From contig JAPPCR010000023.1 of the NCBI GenBank assembly GCA_028875725.1, forward strand, positions 186,001 to 250,000: a stretch of DNA of 64,000 nt, in the 5' to 3' direction. This document shows positions 55,035 through 63,937 of the stretch, piece by piece (the stretch's first letter is position 1; every line of letters begins with the position of its first letter). This DNA comes from Acidobacteriota bacterium. Its GTDB lineage: Bacteria > Acidobacteriota > Thermoanaerobaculia > Multivoradales > Multivoraceae. A program made the position numbers and the translations under genes. The notes under the pieces are model-generated. The model was given only the letters and a program-made list of their open reading frames with translations. It was not told the origin of the DNA and searched no databases.

Positions 55035-55097
55035 GGAGAGGTCCGTCCCGTCGGCCACCGTCCGACACTCTGAACCCACAGACCGACGGACCTCTCC
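55035..55097 (+). promoter_or_regulatory. Nested stem-loop in the leader of the ATP-grasp gene
   Basis: GGAGAGGTCCGTC (55035-55047) is the exact reverse complement of GACGGACCTCTCC (55085-55097). Inside, GTCGG (55050-55054) can pair with CCGAC (55062-55066). It lies 67 bases before the GTG of the next gene and 85 bases after the sulfatase stop, so it may end the sulfatase message or control the downstream gene. No U-tract is present. Confidence 0.5.
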
Positions 55098-55163
55098 GCT
55101 GCCGGAGGGGCCGTCGCAGATGACTCCTCCGCCGTAGCCGGTCCGGCACCGAGGAACATCATC

Positions 55164-56588
55164 GTGAGCGACACTTCAACGTCAGCGCTTCTGGAAGAAG
55201 CGAGGGCCTACTACAAGGCCCTCCTGCGGCCCGTCTTCGAGGGCCGCAGGTTCGTGCTGCCCGGCAACATCGCGGTGGGGCTCGGCAACGTGGCCCTCGA
55301 CCTCCGCGGACTTGGCGCGGCGCGGCCCTTCGTGGTCGCCGGGAGCCAGGGAACGGGACCGCTGCCACCCCGGGAAGATGCGGAGCTGCGCGTGCTCGAT
55401 GTTCGCGGCACGGATCCGCTGGAGCACAACCGCAACGTCCAGCGCGCGCTGGCCGACCTTCCGTCCGCGGTGCGGGATGCGGTCGACGCCTGGGATCCGG
55501 ACGGCTGGGCCCGGACCCTGCACACGGACCCGCTGGCCGAGCCCCGGCCGGTGGCCGGACGAGCGGCATACGCCGCTCGAGCCTCGGCATGGACCGGCCT
55601 CGAAGACAAGGTCGTCATCGACGCCTTCTGGGACACGGTCGGTGTGCCGCGCGCGCCGTCTCAAGTGGTTCCGGCCAGACACAAGGCTCTCCGAACCGCC
55701 GCCAACGCGCTGGACCGAGGCCACGGCACCGTCTGGGCGCCGGACGCCCGCGAAGGCGCCAACGCCGGCGCCGTCGCCCTGCGGTGGGTGCGACCCGACG
55801 ACGACGGACGGAAGGCCGCAGCGGACCTGACCCGGATCGCTGACAGCGTCCGCGTCATGCCCTTCCTGGAGGGGATTCCGGCGAGCATCCACGGCGTCGT
55901 GTTTCCGGACGCTGTCGTCGCCTTCCGCCCAGTCGAGATGCTGGTCCTCCGGCCGGCGAGCGGCGACCGCCTCTTCTACGCCGGCTGCTCCACCTGGTTC
56001 GATCCACGACCGGACGATCGCGAGACGATGCGCGCACTCGCCCGCCGCGTTGGCACGGAGCTGCGCGAGCGGGTCGGTTTCCGCGGGTCCTTCGGCATCG
56101 ACGGCATCCTGGCCGAGGAGGGCTTCCTGCCCACCGAACTCAACCCGCGGCTCGGCGCCGGAGTGAGCACCCTCGCCGGCGCGCTGGGCGACTTTCCTCT
56201 CATCCTGCTCTGTTTGGCCATCGCCGAAGGCGAAGAACTCGACTACCGGCCGGAACTCCTCGAACAGGCGGCCGTCGAGGCCGCCGACGCCAACCGCGTC
56301 TGCGGCGGCGGCAGGACGACGGAACGGACGCTCACCGACACCGGCACGTACGATCTGGTGCGAGACGGCGACGACTACCGCGAGGCCGAGCCCGGTGAGG
56401 AACCCGAGGCGACGCTTCTGTTCGGACCCGGCCCCATCGGCGGGTTCCTGCGCTTCACCCTGAATCCCGCTGCCAACGAGCCCGGGCCACCATCGGCGCC
56501 GCAGGCCGCGCGAGCTTTCCGCCTCGCGGATCGCCTGCTCGGCACGGAATTCGGTGATCTGGAGGCGGCGCGGAACGTGAAACCCTAG
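55164..56588 (+). CDS. ATP-grasp-type protein, function unknown
   Basis: A 474-residue cytoplasmic protein. The C-terminal half has an ATP-grasp ending: GSFGIDGILAEEGFLPTEL followed by NPRLGAGVSTL, the metal-binding E(L)NPR element. Earlier, LRVLDVRGTDPLEHNRNVQR and WDTVGVPRAPSQVVP fit the N-terminal and hinge parts. ATP-grasp enzymes join a carboxylate to an amine or thiol with ATP; the substrate is not identifiable. The GTG at 55164 has GAGGA upstream. Its stop overlaps the convergent DUF2339 gene by four bases. Neighbours give no clear pathway. Confidence 0.7.
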   Translation: MSDTSTSALLEEARAYYKALLRPVFEGRRFVLPGNIAVGLGNVALDLRGLGAARPFVVAGSQGTGPLPPREDAELRVLDVRGTDPLEHNRNVQRALADLPSAVRDAVDAWDPDGWARTLHTDPLAEPRPVAGRAAYAARASAWTGLEDKVVIDAFWDTVGVPRAPSQVVPARHKALRTAANALDRGHGTVWAPDAREGANAGAVALRWVRPDDDGRKAAADLTRIADSVRVMPFLEGIPASIHGVVFPDAVVAFRPVEMLVLRPASGDRLFYAGCSTWFDPRPDDRETMRALARRVGTELRERVGFRGSFGIDGILAEEGFLPTELNPRLGAGVSTLAGALGDFPLILLCLAIAEGEELDYRPELLEQAAVEAADANRVCGGGRTTERTLTDTGTYDLVRDGDDYREAEPGEEPEATLLFGPGPIGGFLRFTLNPAANEPGPPSAPQAARAFRLADRLLGTEFGDLEAARNVKP

Positions 56589-58372
56589 CCCGCCTCCTCA
56601 GCCTCCGACCCACGGCGCCGACTTCGCTGATACAGGAACGACACCGCCACCAGCAGCGCGCCGACGATCAGGAAGGCCAGGATCCGGTAGCCCTGCTCGA
56701 GGAATGACAGGTCGACGAGGAACGTCTTGCCGACCACGACGAGCAGCAGCGCCAGGCCCTGCCAGCGCAGGCCCGGGGCGCCGCGGCGAATGCCGGCGGC
56801 GATCAGGGCGGCCGCCCAGAGGAGCCAGACGGCCGACAGGACGACCTGGGCGGCCAGATCGAGGTCCAGGTCGACATCGAGACCCTGGACGAGGTCCCAC
56901 GATTCCGTCGACACAGCGACGAGCGCGACGACGTTGGCGACAACGAGCGCGACGGCCCAAACGGGCGCCTCCATCCGCACTGTGGTCTTCAGCCGGGCGC
57001 GTACGTAGACGGCGGCGGCGACCAGTCCGGCCGCCACCCCGGCCAGCGTCAGGAAGCGCAGGTTGACGAAGAGCAGGTCGCGCCGCCCGCCGAAGGCGGC
57101 CGGCGTCATCAGCAGTACGACGCCGAAGAGGGCAACCGAGAAGATGCGCATCCAGATCGACGGCAGCCGCGTTCCGGCAATCGCCAGCGCGACGGCCTCC
57201 GCGGTCCACGCCAGGGTGATCCAGTCGCCCTCGAGCCGGATCGGGAAGGCGATCGTGGCCAGCAGCGCGGCGAGGACGGCGAACAGGTCCTGGAGTTGGC
57301 GGCTTCGCCGCTCTTCCCCGGCGCTCCAGCTCCCAAGCGCGCGGGACACGGCCAGGTGGACAGCCGCCAGGACCAGGACGGCTCCGGTCAGCAACCACCG
57401 ATGTTCCTCGTAGAGAAGCTGCTGCAGCAGCAGAACGAAGAAGCCGAGCGCCAGAACCAGCACGCCGAGCTCGGTCGGGCGCAGCCGCCGGGCCTGACGC
57501 ACCCGGGCCAGAGGAAGAGCGAAGTAGATGGCGTAGAAGAGCGTGCCGAAGAGAGCGGTCGAGAGGAGCCGCTCGCCCTCGTAGAACTCGACGTACCAGG
57601 CGATGAAGTAGCCAGCGGTCGCGACCAGGGCGGCCGGCGCCAGGACGCGGAAACCGCGCAAAAGGGCCAGCGCGAGCAGGCTGGCGCTGAGCAGGGCGAG
57701 GTAGCTGAAGAGGACGACCTGGGCGTCCGTGCCGGTGCTGAGCAGCGCCGGCGTCAGGAAGCCTCCGGCGAGCGCCAGGGCTGCCAGTCGCTGCGAGTCG
57801 CGCCGCACGGACAGGCCGATGACCGCCGCGGTGACGAGGGCGAGGAACGCGAACGCCGCCGGCTGCGGAACGAGGGCGTAGAAGTCCCAGGCCGCGTAGC
57901 CCGAAAGGTAGACGACGCCGGCGCCGAGCGCCGACATCCCCTCGGCGAAGTAGCGCGTCTTCCGTGCGGCGAGCCACTCGCCGTAGCCGGCGAGTGCGAG
58001 GCCACTCACGAGCCCGATCAGGACGCGCCCCGTCGGCCCGATCCACTCGTTCTCGAACGCGTAGCGCAGGAAGAAGGCGGCCGCGATCAGCAGCGTGAAA
58101 ATGCCGATCCGGTTCAGCCAGCGGCCGCCGATCAAGGACTCGAAGTCAATGTCGCGCCAGGCGGGGCGCCGGGGTTCTCGGCCCGCCGTGGCGGTCGCGA
58201 CGGGCTGAGGGCCCGGCTCGACCGAAGCCGGCGAGGCCTCGGGCGCTTCCGGGCTCAGCGACGTCGCAGCTTGCTCGCCTTCCACCTCGCCCCGCAGCGC
58301 GGCGACCTCCTCCTGCAGCTCGCGGACTCGCGCCTCAAGCGCTTGCACCCGCCGATCGAGGGACTCCGGCAC
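56585..58372 (-). CDS. DUF2339 multi-pass membrane protein
   Basis: A 595-residue inner-membrane protein. It starts with a short coiled coil (LEARVRELQEEVAALRGEVE) and a Pro/Ala-rich linker, then WLNRIGIFTLLIAAAFFLRY and about 14 or more further hydrophobic helices, ending with a basic tail. This pattern, with the N-terminal coil then dense helices, is DUF2339. No function is established. The start is GTG. It follows the small cytochrome gene by seven bases on the same strand, so it may be co-transcribed with the sulfite dehydrogenase genes. Confidence 0.85.
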   Translation of the reverse strand: MPESLDRRVQALEARVRELQEEVAALRGEVEGEQAATSLSPEAPEASPASVEPGPQPVATATAGREPRRPAWRDIDFESLIGGRWLNRIGIFTLLIAAAFFLRYAFENEWIGPTGRVLIGLVSGLALAGYGEWLAARKTRYFAEGMSALGAGVVYLSGYAAWDFYALVPQPAAFAFLALVTAAVIGLSVRRDSQRLAALALAGGFLTPALLSTGTDAQVVLFSYLALLSASLLALALLRGFRVLAPAALVATAGYFIAWYVEFYEGERLLSTALFGTLFYAIYFALPLARVRQARRLRPTELGVLVLALGFFVLLLQQLLYEEHRWLLTGAVLVLAAVHLAVSRALGSWSAGEERRSRQLQDLFAVLAALLATIAFPIRLEGDWITLAWTAEAVALAIAGTRLPSIWMRIFSVALFGVVLLMTPAAFGGRRDLLFVNLRFLTLAGVAAGLVAAAVYVRARLKTTVRMEAPVWAVALVVANVVALVAVSTESWDLVQGLDVDLDLDLAAQVVLSAVWLLWAAALIAAGIRRGAPGLRWQGLALLLVVVGKTFLVDLSFLEQGYRILAFLIVGALLVAVSFLYQRSRRRGSEAEEAG

Positions 58373-58379
58373 GCGCTGC

Positions 58380-58757
58380 CTACGCCCCGTCAGCGACCGG
58401 GGGTTGTCGCAACGGCGCCCTCCTTCGCCGCAGTTCGGTCGGCTTGACCTGCGCGCCGTAGTGGACGGCGAGGTAGTCGAGGATCCGCTTCTCCAGGTCG
58501 CCCAACGGCTCGAGTCCTTCGTCCTTCTCCATGCGGCGGATCGTCCGGATCCAACCGTCGCGGTCGGTCCGGTTCTGCTGCAGCAGCGTCGCGGAGTGGC
58601 ATTCGGTGCAGTGGTCGCGGGCTGTTTGCCAAACGCCGGCTTCGTCCTTGATCAGGCCGGTTTCGGTGTCGAGTGGCTGGGGCGACTTCTGAGCGCCCAC
58701 CCCGCCGGCCAACAGGACCAGACCGAGCAGACTCGCTCTGAACAAACTAAGCCACAT
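58380..58757 (-). CDS. Small cytochrome c, likely SorB-like subunit
   Basis: A 125-residue protein with a signal peptide (LLGLVLLAGGVGAQ) and one heme motif CTECH (Cys50, Cys53, His54). RTIRRMEKDEGLEPLG follows, with a Met as possible axial ligand. It lies directly after a molybdopterin oxidoreductase gene and overlaps it by 11 bases, as the cytochrome subunit of bacterial sulfite dehydrogenases (SorAB) does. It would take electrons from the molybdenum subunit in the periplasm. Confidence 0.82.
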   Translation of the reverse strand: MWLSLFRASLLGLVLLAGGVGAQKSPQPLDTETGLIKDEAGVWQTARDHCTECHSATLLQQNRTDRDGWIRTIRRMEKDEGLEPLGDLEKRILDYLAVHYGAQVKPTELRRRRAPLRQPPVADGA

Positions 58758-60045
58758 AGACCGCGATCCGGTGGCAAGCGTTGTTCAGGTAGCCCCGCGG
58801 GTTCCAGCCGGGCAGGACCACCGGCTGTACGTCGCCGTTCGCGTCGGCCGCCCGTGCCCAGACTTCGTGGTAACCAGCGTCGGGGAACGTGAGGTCGAGG
58901 TCCCAGTTCTGCCAGGCCAGGCGGTTCGCCGGCGGCTGCAACTCGGCGTGGGTCCAGGTGCGGCCGAAGTCGATTGAGACGTCCAGACGTTCGACGCGGT
59001 TGTCGCCGGTCCAGGCGTGGCCGTGGAGCGGCAGCGCCTCACCAAGCGGATGCTGGAAGCCGCTTTGCGGATTGGTAATCAAGGACTTGACCGGCATCGC
59101 CTCGATGATGCGCATGTCCTCTTCGGCGACCTCGGCCCCCGGTGCAACAGGTTCACGCGGCACCTTGTAGGACATGCCGGTCATCTTCGGTCCGTCGTGG
59201 ACGACGTTCCGGATGGCGAGCCGGGTCAGCCACTTGCCGGACGTCGAGCCCGGCCAGCCGCCGAACACGAGGCGCAGCGGATGGCCGTTCATCGGGTGGA
59301 GCGGCTCGCCGTTCATGCCCCAGACGATCATCGACTCGGCTTCCAGGGCCTTGGCCATCGGCACCCCACGCGAGATGGGGACCCCCGCGCCGCCTGCCGT
59401 CGTATCGGCGCCGTAGTAGGCAACGTAGACCGCGTCGTCGCGGTAGCCGCAGTCTTCCAGGACGTCCCGCAAACGGATGCCGTCCCAGCGCGGACACCCG
59501 ACGGCGCCCACCGTCCACTGGTTGCCGGAGGCCGGCGGGTCGTACTCCGACCGGCCGTTGCCGCCGCACTCCATGACGAGTTGGCGGCTGATGTTCTCGA
59601 AGCGCTCCTTCAGGTCGTTGAGGGTGTACGTCATCGAACCGGCGGCGGACTCGCCGTCGACTGTCAGGGTCCAGCCCATGGCGTCCACGTCCTCCGGCGG
59701 AAGGCCGTTATTGCGGACGAACAGCCGGCTCACGGGCGTGATGTCGTCGTTCAGCAGGTGCGCGGGAGTTTCGGCGCAGAGCGGCCGGTCGTTCAGCACG
59801 GTCAGACCGTCCTTGCCTTCGATCGTGAACGGCTCTGCCTGGTTCGCGTACGCCGCCGGAATCAGGCCGGCGGGCATGAGGTCGGAGAAGACGATCTTCG
59901 CGCCGACCAGGGCCGACATCGCGCCGAGGCCCTTGAGGAAGCCCCGCCGGGTGCGGAGATCCGAGCGGCGGCCCCACACTTCCCAGTCCGCTCGCTCCGG
60001 GTCGACTGCGAAGACCTCGTGGATTCCCCGTACCCGACCTCTCAT
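58747..60045 (-). CDS. Molybdopterin-dependent sulfite dehydrogenase-like (SorA/SoxC family)
   Basis: A 432-residue periplasmic enzyme of the sulfite-oxidase fold. The twin-arginine signal is TRRGFLKGLGAM (Arg33-Arg34). Residues about 75-330 hold the Moco domain with the likely molybdenum-ligand Cys160 in MECGGNGRSEY, then PRWDGIRLRDVLEDCG and HGHAWTGDNRVERLDVSIDF at the start of the dimerisation domain. It probably oxidises sulfite to sulfate and passes electrons to the adjacent cytochrome. The ATG at 60045 has GGGAGG six bases upstream; the in-frame extension to 60846 overlaps a divergent sulfatase and was rejected. Sulfite could come from organosulfonate breakdown. Confidence 0.88.
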   Translation of the reverse strand: MRGRVRGIHEVFAVDPERADWEVWGRRSDLRTRRGFLKGLGAMSALVGAKIVFSDLMPAGLIPAAYANQAEPFTIEGKDGLTVLNDRPLCAETPAHLLNDDITPVSRLFVRNNGLPPEDVDAMGWTLTVDGESAAGSMTYTLNDLKERFENISRQLVMECGGNGRSEYDPPASGNQWTVGAVGCPRWDGIRLRDVLEDCGYRDDAVYVAYYGADTTAGGAGVPISRGVPMAKALEAESMIVWGMNGEPLHPMNGHPLRLVFGGWPGSTSGKWLTRLAIRNVVHDGPKMTGMSYKVPREPVAPGAEVAEEDMRIIEAMPVKSLITNPQSGFQHPLGEALPLHGHAWTGDNRVERLDVSIDFGRTWTHAELQPPANRLAWQNWDLDLTFPDAGYHEVWARAADANGDVQPVVLPGWNPRGYLNNACHRIAVYVA

Positions 60046-60129
60046 CCTGACCCTCCCCTTGGCTGAAGTGCATCTGAACGCTAGCAGCCCGCAAGCTGGA
60101 CGGTTCTCGACTTCGCTACTCTCGACGCG

Positions 60130-61560
60130 GTGACCGGAAAGCGACGCCCAACAGCTGCCACCGCGGCCGTGTTGCTCCTCGTGTGCGGCGCGTGTGGGCC
60201 GGACGCGGAGCCAGTCGGACCGTCGTCGCCTGCTCCACCCAACGTCGTCATCATCCTCGCCGACGATATGGGCTACGGCGACCTGTCCTCCTACGGCCAC
60301 CCGCTCATCCGCACCCCGAACATCGACCGGCTGGCGGCCGAAGGCCAGCGCTGGACGTCGTTCTACGCCTCGAGCCCCCTGTGCAACCCGAGCCGCATCG
60401 CGCTGGCGACCGGCCGGATGCCGATCCGCATCCAGGGAGGCGAGCTGAACCGCTGGTCCAACCTGCCGGCGGACGAGACGACCATGGGCGACATGTTCCA
60501 GGCCGCCGGCTACGCCACCGCCTACATCGGCAAGTGGGGCATGTCGGGCCGCTTCGCGGACGGCGGGGTGCACCCCAACGACGCGGGCTTCGACTACTTC
60601 TATGGCGTCGAGGATTTCAACGACGGCGGCCGGCGGCCGGAAGTCCCGCACACCTACGAAGGGATGAAGAACGCGACCAGCGAGGACTTCGTCTTCTCGC
60701 TGTTCCGGCAGAAGGAGACCCTCGAAACGCCGACCCACCAGCCGACCCTGACGCGGCGCTACACGGAGGAATCCGTGGCCTGGCTGAAAGGGCAGGTCGA
60801 GGCCGTTACGCCGTTCTTTCTCTACCTCAGCCACACGATGCCGCATGTGCCGATCTTCCGGTCACCCGAGTTCGAGGGCCACAGCAAGGCCGGGCTCTAC
60901 GGCGACGTGATCGAGGAGCTGGACTGGTCAGTCGGCGAAGTCGTCGCCGCGCTGGAGGAAGGCGGCGTCGCCGGCGACACCCTGGTCATCTTCTCGAGCG
61001 ACAACGGCCCCTGGCTCACCTACTACGACCTGGGCGGCTCGCCCGGCCCGTTCCGGGACGGCAAGCACACCGCCTGGGAAGGCGGCTTTCGCGTGCCCGG
61101 CATCTTCTGGTGGCCGGGGACGATCGAGCCCGCGACGATCAACGACATCGGCGTCCAGGTCGACCTGATGGCGACCCTCGCCGCCATCACCGGCGCCGAA
61201 CCGCCGGACCGCGACCTCGACTCGATCGACCTCTCCGGCACCGTGCTTCGCGGCGAGCCCAGCCCGCGCGACGAGTGGTTCTACTACGGCACAAGAGGCC
61301 GCCTGTGGGCCTACCGGGTCGGCGACCACAAGCTGGTGCTCGAATCCTGGGAGTCCCTGGGCGGCGAAGGCGAGCTCGCCTGGCGCGGCTTCGACAACGA
61401 GCAGGTCCACGATCCCCCGCTGCTGTTCGACCTCAGCACCGACCTGGGAGAACGGTTCGACCTCGCCGGCGAACACCCGGAGATCGTCGAACGGATCGAG
61501 AGTGCGATCGAGCGCCACCGCCAGGCGGTCGGCGGACCGGCGTTACAATCCGCTCCATGA
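60130..61560 (+). CDS. Sulfatase (arylsulfatase family), lipoprotein
   Basis: A 476-residue sulfatase. The signal is lipoprotein-like ([11 protein letters not shown]). Metal residues begin LADDMGYGD (Asp45, Asp46). The formylglycine site is CNPSR with Cys85. [15 protein letters not shown] and [12 protein letters not shown] complete the active site. It differs from the sulfatase at 53540 in the catalytic CxPxR spacing residues, so the two probably cleave different sulfate esters. The start is GTG. It is divergent from the sulfite dehydrogenase gene over 84 bases and overlaps msrA by ATGA. Confidence 0.9.
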   Translation: MTGKRRPTAATAAVLLLVCGACGPDAEPVGPSSPAPPNVVIILADDMGYGDLSSYGHPLIRTPNIDRLAAEGQRWTSFYASSPLCNPSRIALATGRMPIRIQGGELNRWSNLPADETTMGDMFQAAGYATAYIGKWGMSGRFADGGVHPNDAGFDYFYGVEDFNDGGRRPEVPHTYEGMKNATSEDFVFSLFRQKETLETPTHQPTLTRRYTEESVAWLKGQVEAVTPFFLYLSHTMPHVPIFRSPEFEGHSKAGLYGDVIEELDWSVGEVVAALEEGGVAGDTLVIFSSDNGPWLTYYDLGGSPGPFRDGKHTAWEGGFRVPGIFWWPGTIEPATINDIGVQVDLMATLAAITGAEPPDRDLDSIDLSGTVLRGEPSPRDEWFYYGTRGRLWAYRVGDHKLVLESWESLGGEGELAWRGFDNEQVHDPPLLFDLSTDLGERFDLAGEHPEIVERIESAIERHRQAVGGPALQSAP

Positions 61561-62222
61561 GTTGGTTCTTCAACAAGGCCCGCATGCCGGAGCCCGGCGA
61601 GGCGCTTCCCGGCCGCACCGAGGGGATGCCGGTCGCGCCGCGCCACTACGTACTCGACGCGCCGATCGCGCCGCCCTACCCGGACGGCAGCGAGCTGGCG
61701 ATGTTCGGCCTCGGCTGCTTCTGGGGCGCCGAGCGCAAGTTCTGGGAGGCCCCCGGGGTCATCACGACCGCGGTCGGCTACGCCGCGGGCGCCACCCCGA
61801 ACCCGACCTACCAGGAGGTCTGCAGCGGGCTGACCGGACACAACGAGGTGGTCCGCGTGGTCTTTGACCCGGAGCGCATCTCGTATGAGGAGCTTCTCCG
61901 CATCTTCTGGGAGAGCCACGACCCGACCCAGGGCATGCGCCAGGGGAACGACGTCGGCACCCAGTACCGCTCCGGGATCTACGCCTGCTCCAAAGCGCAG
62001 CGACGGGCGGCGAAGGCGTCTCTCGCGGCCTACCAGCAGCGGCTCATCGCCGCCGGTTACGGGCCGATCACGACGGAGGTCCTCGACGCGCCCGACTTCT
62101 ACTTCGCCGAGGACTACCACCAGCAGTACCTGGCAAAGAACCCCGCCGGCTACTGCGGCCTGGGCGGCACCGGGGTGGCCTGCCAGACCGGACTCGAGGT
62201 GCCGGCGCGGCAGGCGGTCTGA
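61557..62222 (+). CDS. msrA: Peptide-methionine (S)-S-oxide reductase
   Basis: A 221-residue MsrA. The catalytic Cys54 is in [38 protein letters not shown] and [18 protein letters not shown] are standard. Two C-terminal Cys ([11 protein letters not shown]) can act as resolving residues. It reduces methionine S-sulfoxide with thioredoxin. There is no signal peptide, so it acts in the cytoplasm. The N-terminus is about 40 residues longer than the minimal enzyme. Coupling to a sulfatase gene is unusual. Confidence 0.95.
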   Translation: MSWFFNKARMPEPGEALPGRTEGMPVAPRHYVLDAPIAPPYPDGSELAMFGLGCFWGAERKFWEAPGVITTAVGYAAGATPNPTYQEVCSGLTGHNEVVRVVFDPERISYEELLRIFWESHDPTQGMRQGNDVGTQYRSGIYACSKAQRRAAKASLAAYQQRLIAAGYGPITTEVLDAPDFYFAEDYHQQYLAKNPAGYCGLGGTGVACQTGLEVPARQAV

Positions 62223-62244
62223 GGGCCGGAAGGAGGAAAGAGCG

Positions 62245-62481
62245 ATGGCGGACAGGACTGCGGGCATTACCGGCGGCCTCGGCTGGCTGCTCTTCCTCGC
62301 CGGCGTCCTGGCGCTGGTCGGCTTCGCGATCTACGCCCTGGCCGTCGACGACGAGGCGCCGCTCTACATCAAGCTGGGCGTCGTCGCTCTCTACGGCGGT
62401 CTGGCGCTCCTGCTGCTGTCGGTGCTCCGGCAGCAGTTGATCGCCCGGAAGACGGACAAGTACAAGGACGTACAGCGATGA
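62245..62481 (+). CDS. Small two-helix membrane protein, unknown
   Basis: A 78-residue protein with two membrane helices (WLLFLAGVLALVGFAIYALA and LGVVALYGGLALLLLSVL) and a basic tail (RKTDKYKDVQR). AGGAGG lies seven bases before the ATG, which supports a real gene. No family is recognised. It sits between msrA and a YbjQ-like gene, 22 and 10 bases away, so probably in one operon. Confidence 0.75.
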   Translation: MADRTAGITGGLGWLLFLAGVLALVGFAIYALAVDDEAPLYIKLGVVALYGGLALLLLSVLRQQLIARKTDKYKDVQR

Positions 62482-62491
62482 GGGCCCCTGA

Positions 62492-62812
62492 ATGCTGATT
62501 GCAACCACCGAGACGATCGCCGGACACGACATCACGCAGACGCTGGGGCTGGTACGCGGCAACACGATCCGCGCCCGCCACGTCGGCAGGGACATCACGG
62601 CGGCGCTCCGAAACCTCGTCGGCGGCGAGGTCACGGAGTACACGAAGATGGTCGCCGAGAGCCGCGAGCAGGCCCTCGACCGCATGGTCGCGGAGGCGGA
62701 GAGCCTGGGCGCCGACGCCGTCGTCGCGGTGCGCTTCACGACCTCGGTGATCACCAGCGGCGCCGCGGAGCTGCTGGCGGTGGGGACCGCAGTCAAGCTC
62801 CAGCGGCGCTAG
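62492..62812 (+). CDS. YbjQ/UPF0145-family protein
   Basis: A 106-residue protein with the YbjQ pattern: ITQTLGLVRGNTIRARHVGR near the start, then REQALDRMVAEAESLGADAV and VRFTTSVI. The family forms pentamers and is annotated as a putative heavy-metal-binding domain without firm proof. It follows the small membrane protein, a pairing that may place the complex at the membrane. Its stop codon touches that of the convergent deoxyhypusine-synthase-like gene within CGCTAGCTAGCG. Confidence 0.88.
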   Translation: MLIATTETIAGHDITQTLGLVRGNTIRARHVGRDITAALRNLVGGEVTEYTKMVAESREQALDRMVAEAESLGADAVVAVRFTTSVITSGAAELLAVGTAVKLQRR

Positions 62813-63922
62813 CTAGCGCAGGCCCATCCGCTCCAGCACTCCCGCGACGAGCAGCGGCCACACCAGCGTCGCGTCCGCGGGGACTTCGGCAAAGCGGCCG
62901 CCTTCCTCGACCGGGACGAACTTGCCCCAGGACACCCCTTCGCTGTAGCCGCAGCCGGAAAGGCCGCCCCAGTGCTCCGGCTCGGGGCAGATCCGCACGC
63001 CGTAGCGAAACCGCCTGGGCCGCGCGTCTTCGCCCTCGCGGCGCGCCGCCGCCTCCAGGTAGGGCGCCACCTGCTGCGCCCAGTTCCGCGGTACGCCGCC
63101 GCCGACGGTGAAGATGCCGAGCCGCTTCGCCCCGGCGACGAGTTCCGTGTAGTGCTCCAGGTCGAGGAACGGGTCGAACCGGATCGGCGCCTGATCCTGA
63201 CGCCCTCTCGCCCGGTTGAAGAGCGCGAAGTCGAGCCCGATCTCCGAATCGGTGAACGCGGGCACGTAGACGGGCACCCCGCGGCGCCAGGCCGAGGACA
63301 GCACGCCCCGGACCGGCGAGACATCTCCCTCCGGGCCGGCCGGCTCCGAAGCGCTCTCCGCCTCGGTCAGCCACCGCCCGAACGCCTCGTTCAGCAGGCG
63401 CGAACAGGCGACCTCGCCATCAGGCCACTGCGCCAGGACCGAGTGGACGATCAACTCGACGCGGTCCAGGTTGCTCTCCAGCTCCAGGGTGTCGTAGATC
63501 CGGTCGTAGCCGGAGTAGTACGCGCTGCGGTCGTCGAGCGTGCCCGGTGGCGCCTTGAAGTGGACCATGCCGGCGGACTCGACGAAGCCGTGGACCATCA
63601 GTGCCCCGGTGCAGACGATCGCATCGAGCAACCCGTGGTCGATCATGTCGCAGAGGACCAGCCCCTGTTTGGCCGCGGTCATGGCGCCGGTGAACGTGCC
63701 GACGACCAGGCAATCCGGATCGACCGCCATCTCCTGGAGTACGTCCGCCGCCTCGCCCAGCTGACGGCCCCCGAAGGAGGTCGACTTCATCGCCGCGAGC
63801 AGGTCGGAGAAGGAACCGACGGCACTCAGATCGAGCGGCGCGAGCGGTTCCAGTCCCTGCCCGTCGCTGAACTCCGTCGTGCGCCGCGCTTCGCCCGGAG
63901 GCCTGGAAGGTCGTTCGTTCAT
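62813..63922 (-). CDS. Deoxyhypusine synthase-like protein
   Basis: A 369-residue protein of the deoxyhypusine synthase fold, which binds NAD (GTFTGAMTAAKQGLVLCDMI; IFTVGGGVPRNW). The catalytic Lys is conserved (SEGVSWGKFVP, about Lys334). In eukaryotes and archaea the enzyme modifies eIF5A; bacteria mostly lack that target, and bacterial relatives may make homospermidine-type polyamines or act on unknown substrates. Which applies here cannot be told. The start at 63922 gives about 40 residues before the domain. No polyamine gene lies nearby. Confidence 0.85.
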   Translation of the reverse strand: MNERPSRPPGEARRTTEFSDGQGLEPLAPLDLSAVGSFSDLLAAMKSTSFGGRQLGEAADVLQEMAVDPDCLVVGTFTGAMTAAKQGLVLCDMIDHGLLDAIVCTGALMVHGFVESAGMVHFKAPPGTLDDRSAYYSGYDRIYDTLELESNLDRVELIVHSVLAQWPDGEVACSRLLNEAFGRWLTEAESASEPAGPEGDVSPVRGVLSSAWRRGVPVYVPAFTDSEIGLDFALFNRARGRQDQAPIRFDPFLDLEHYTELVAGAKRLGIFTVGGGVPRNWAQQVAPYLEAAARREGEDARPRRFRYGVRICPEPEHWGGLSGCGYSEGVSWGKFVPVEEGGRFAEVPADATLVWPLLVAGVLERMGLR

Positions 63923-63937
63923 GAAGCCAGCCCCAAG

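Noticed and set aside
55035..55135. Firm glycine riboswitch call.
   Set aside because: Only two short words match; core spacing and the downstream gene do not, so it is kept only as a weak possibility.
60046..60846. Long N-terminal extension of the sulfite dehydrogenase frame.
   Set aside because: It overlaps the divergent sulfatase and has no domain; the ATG at 60045 has GGGAGG and a Tat signal follows.
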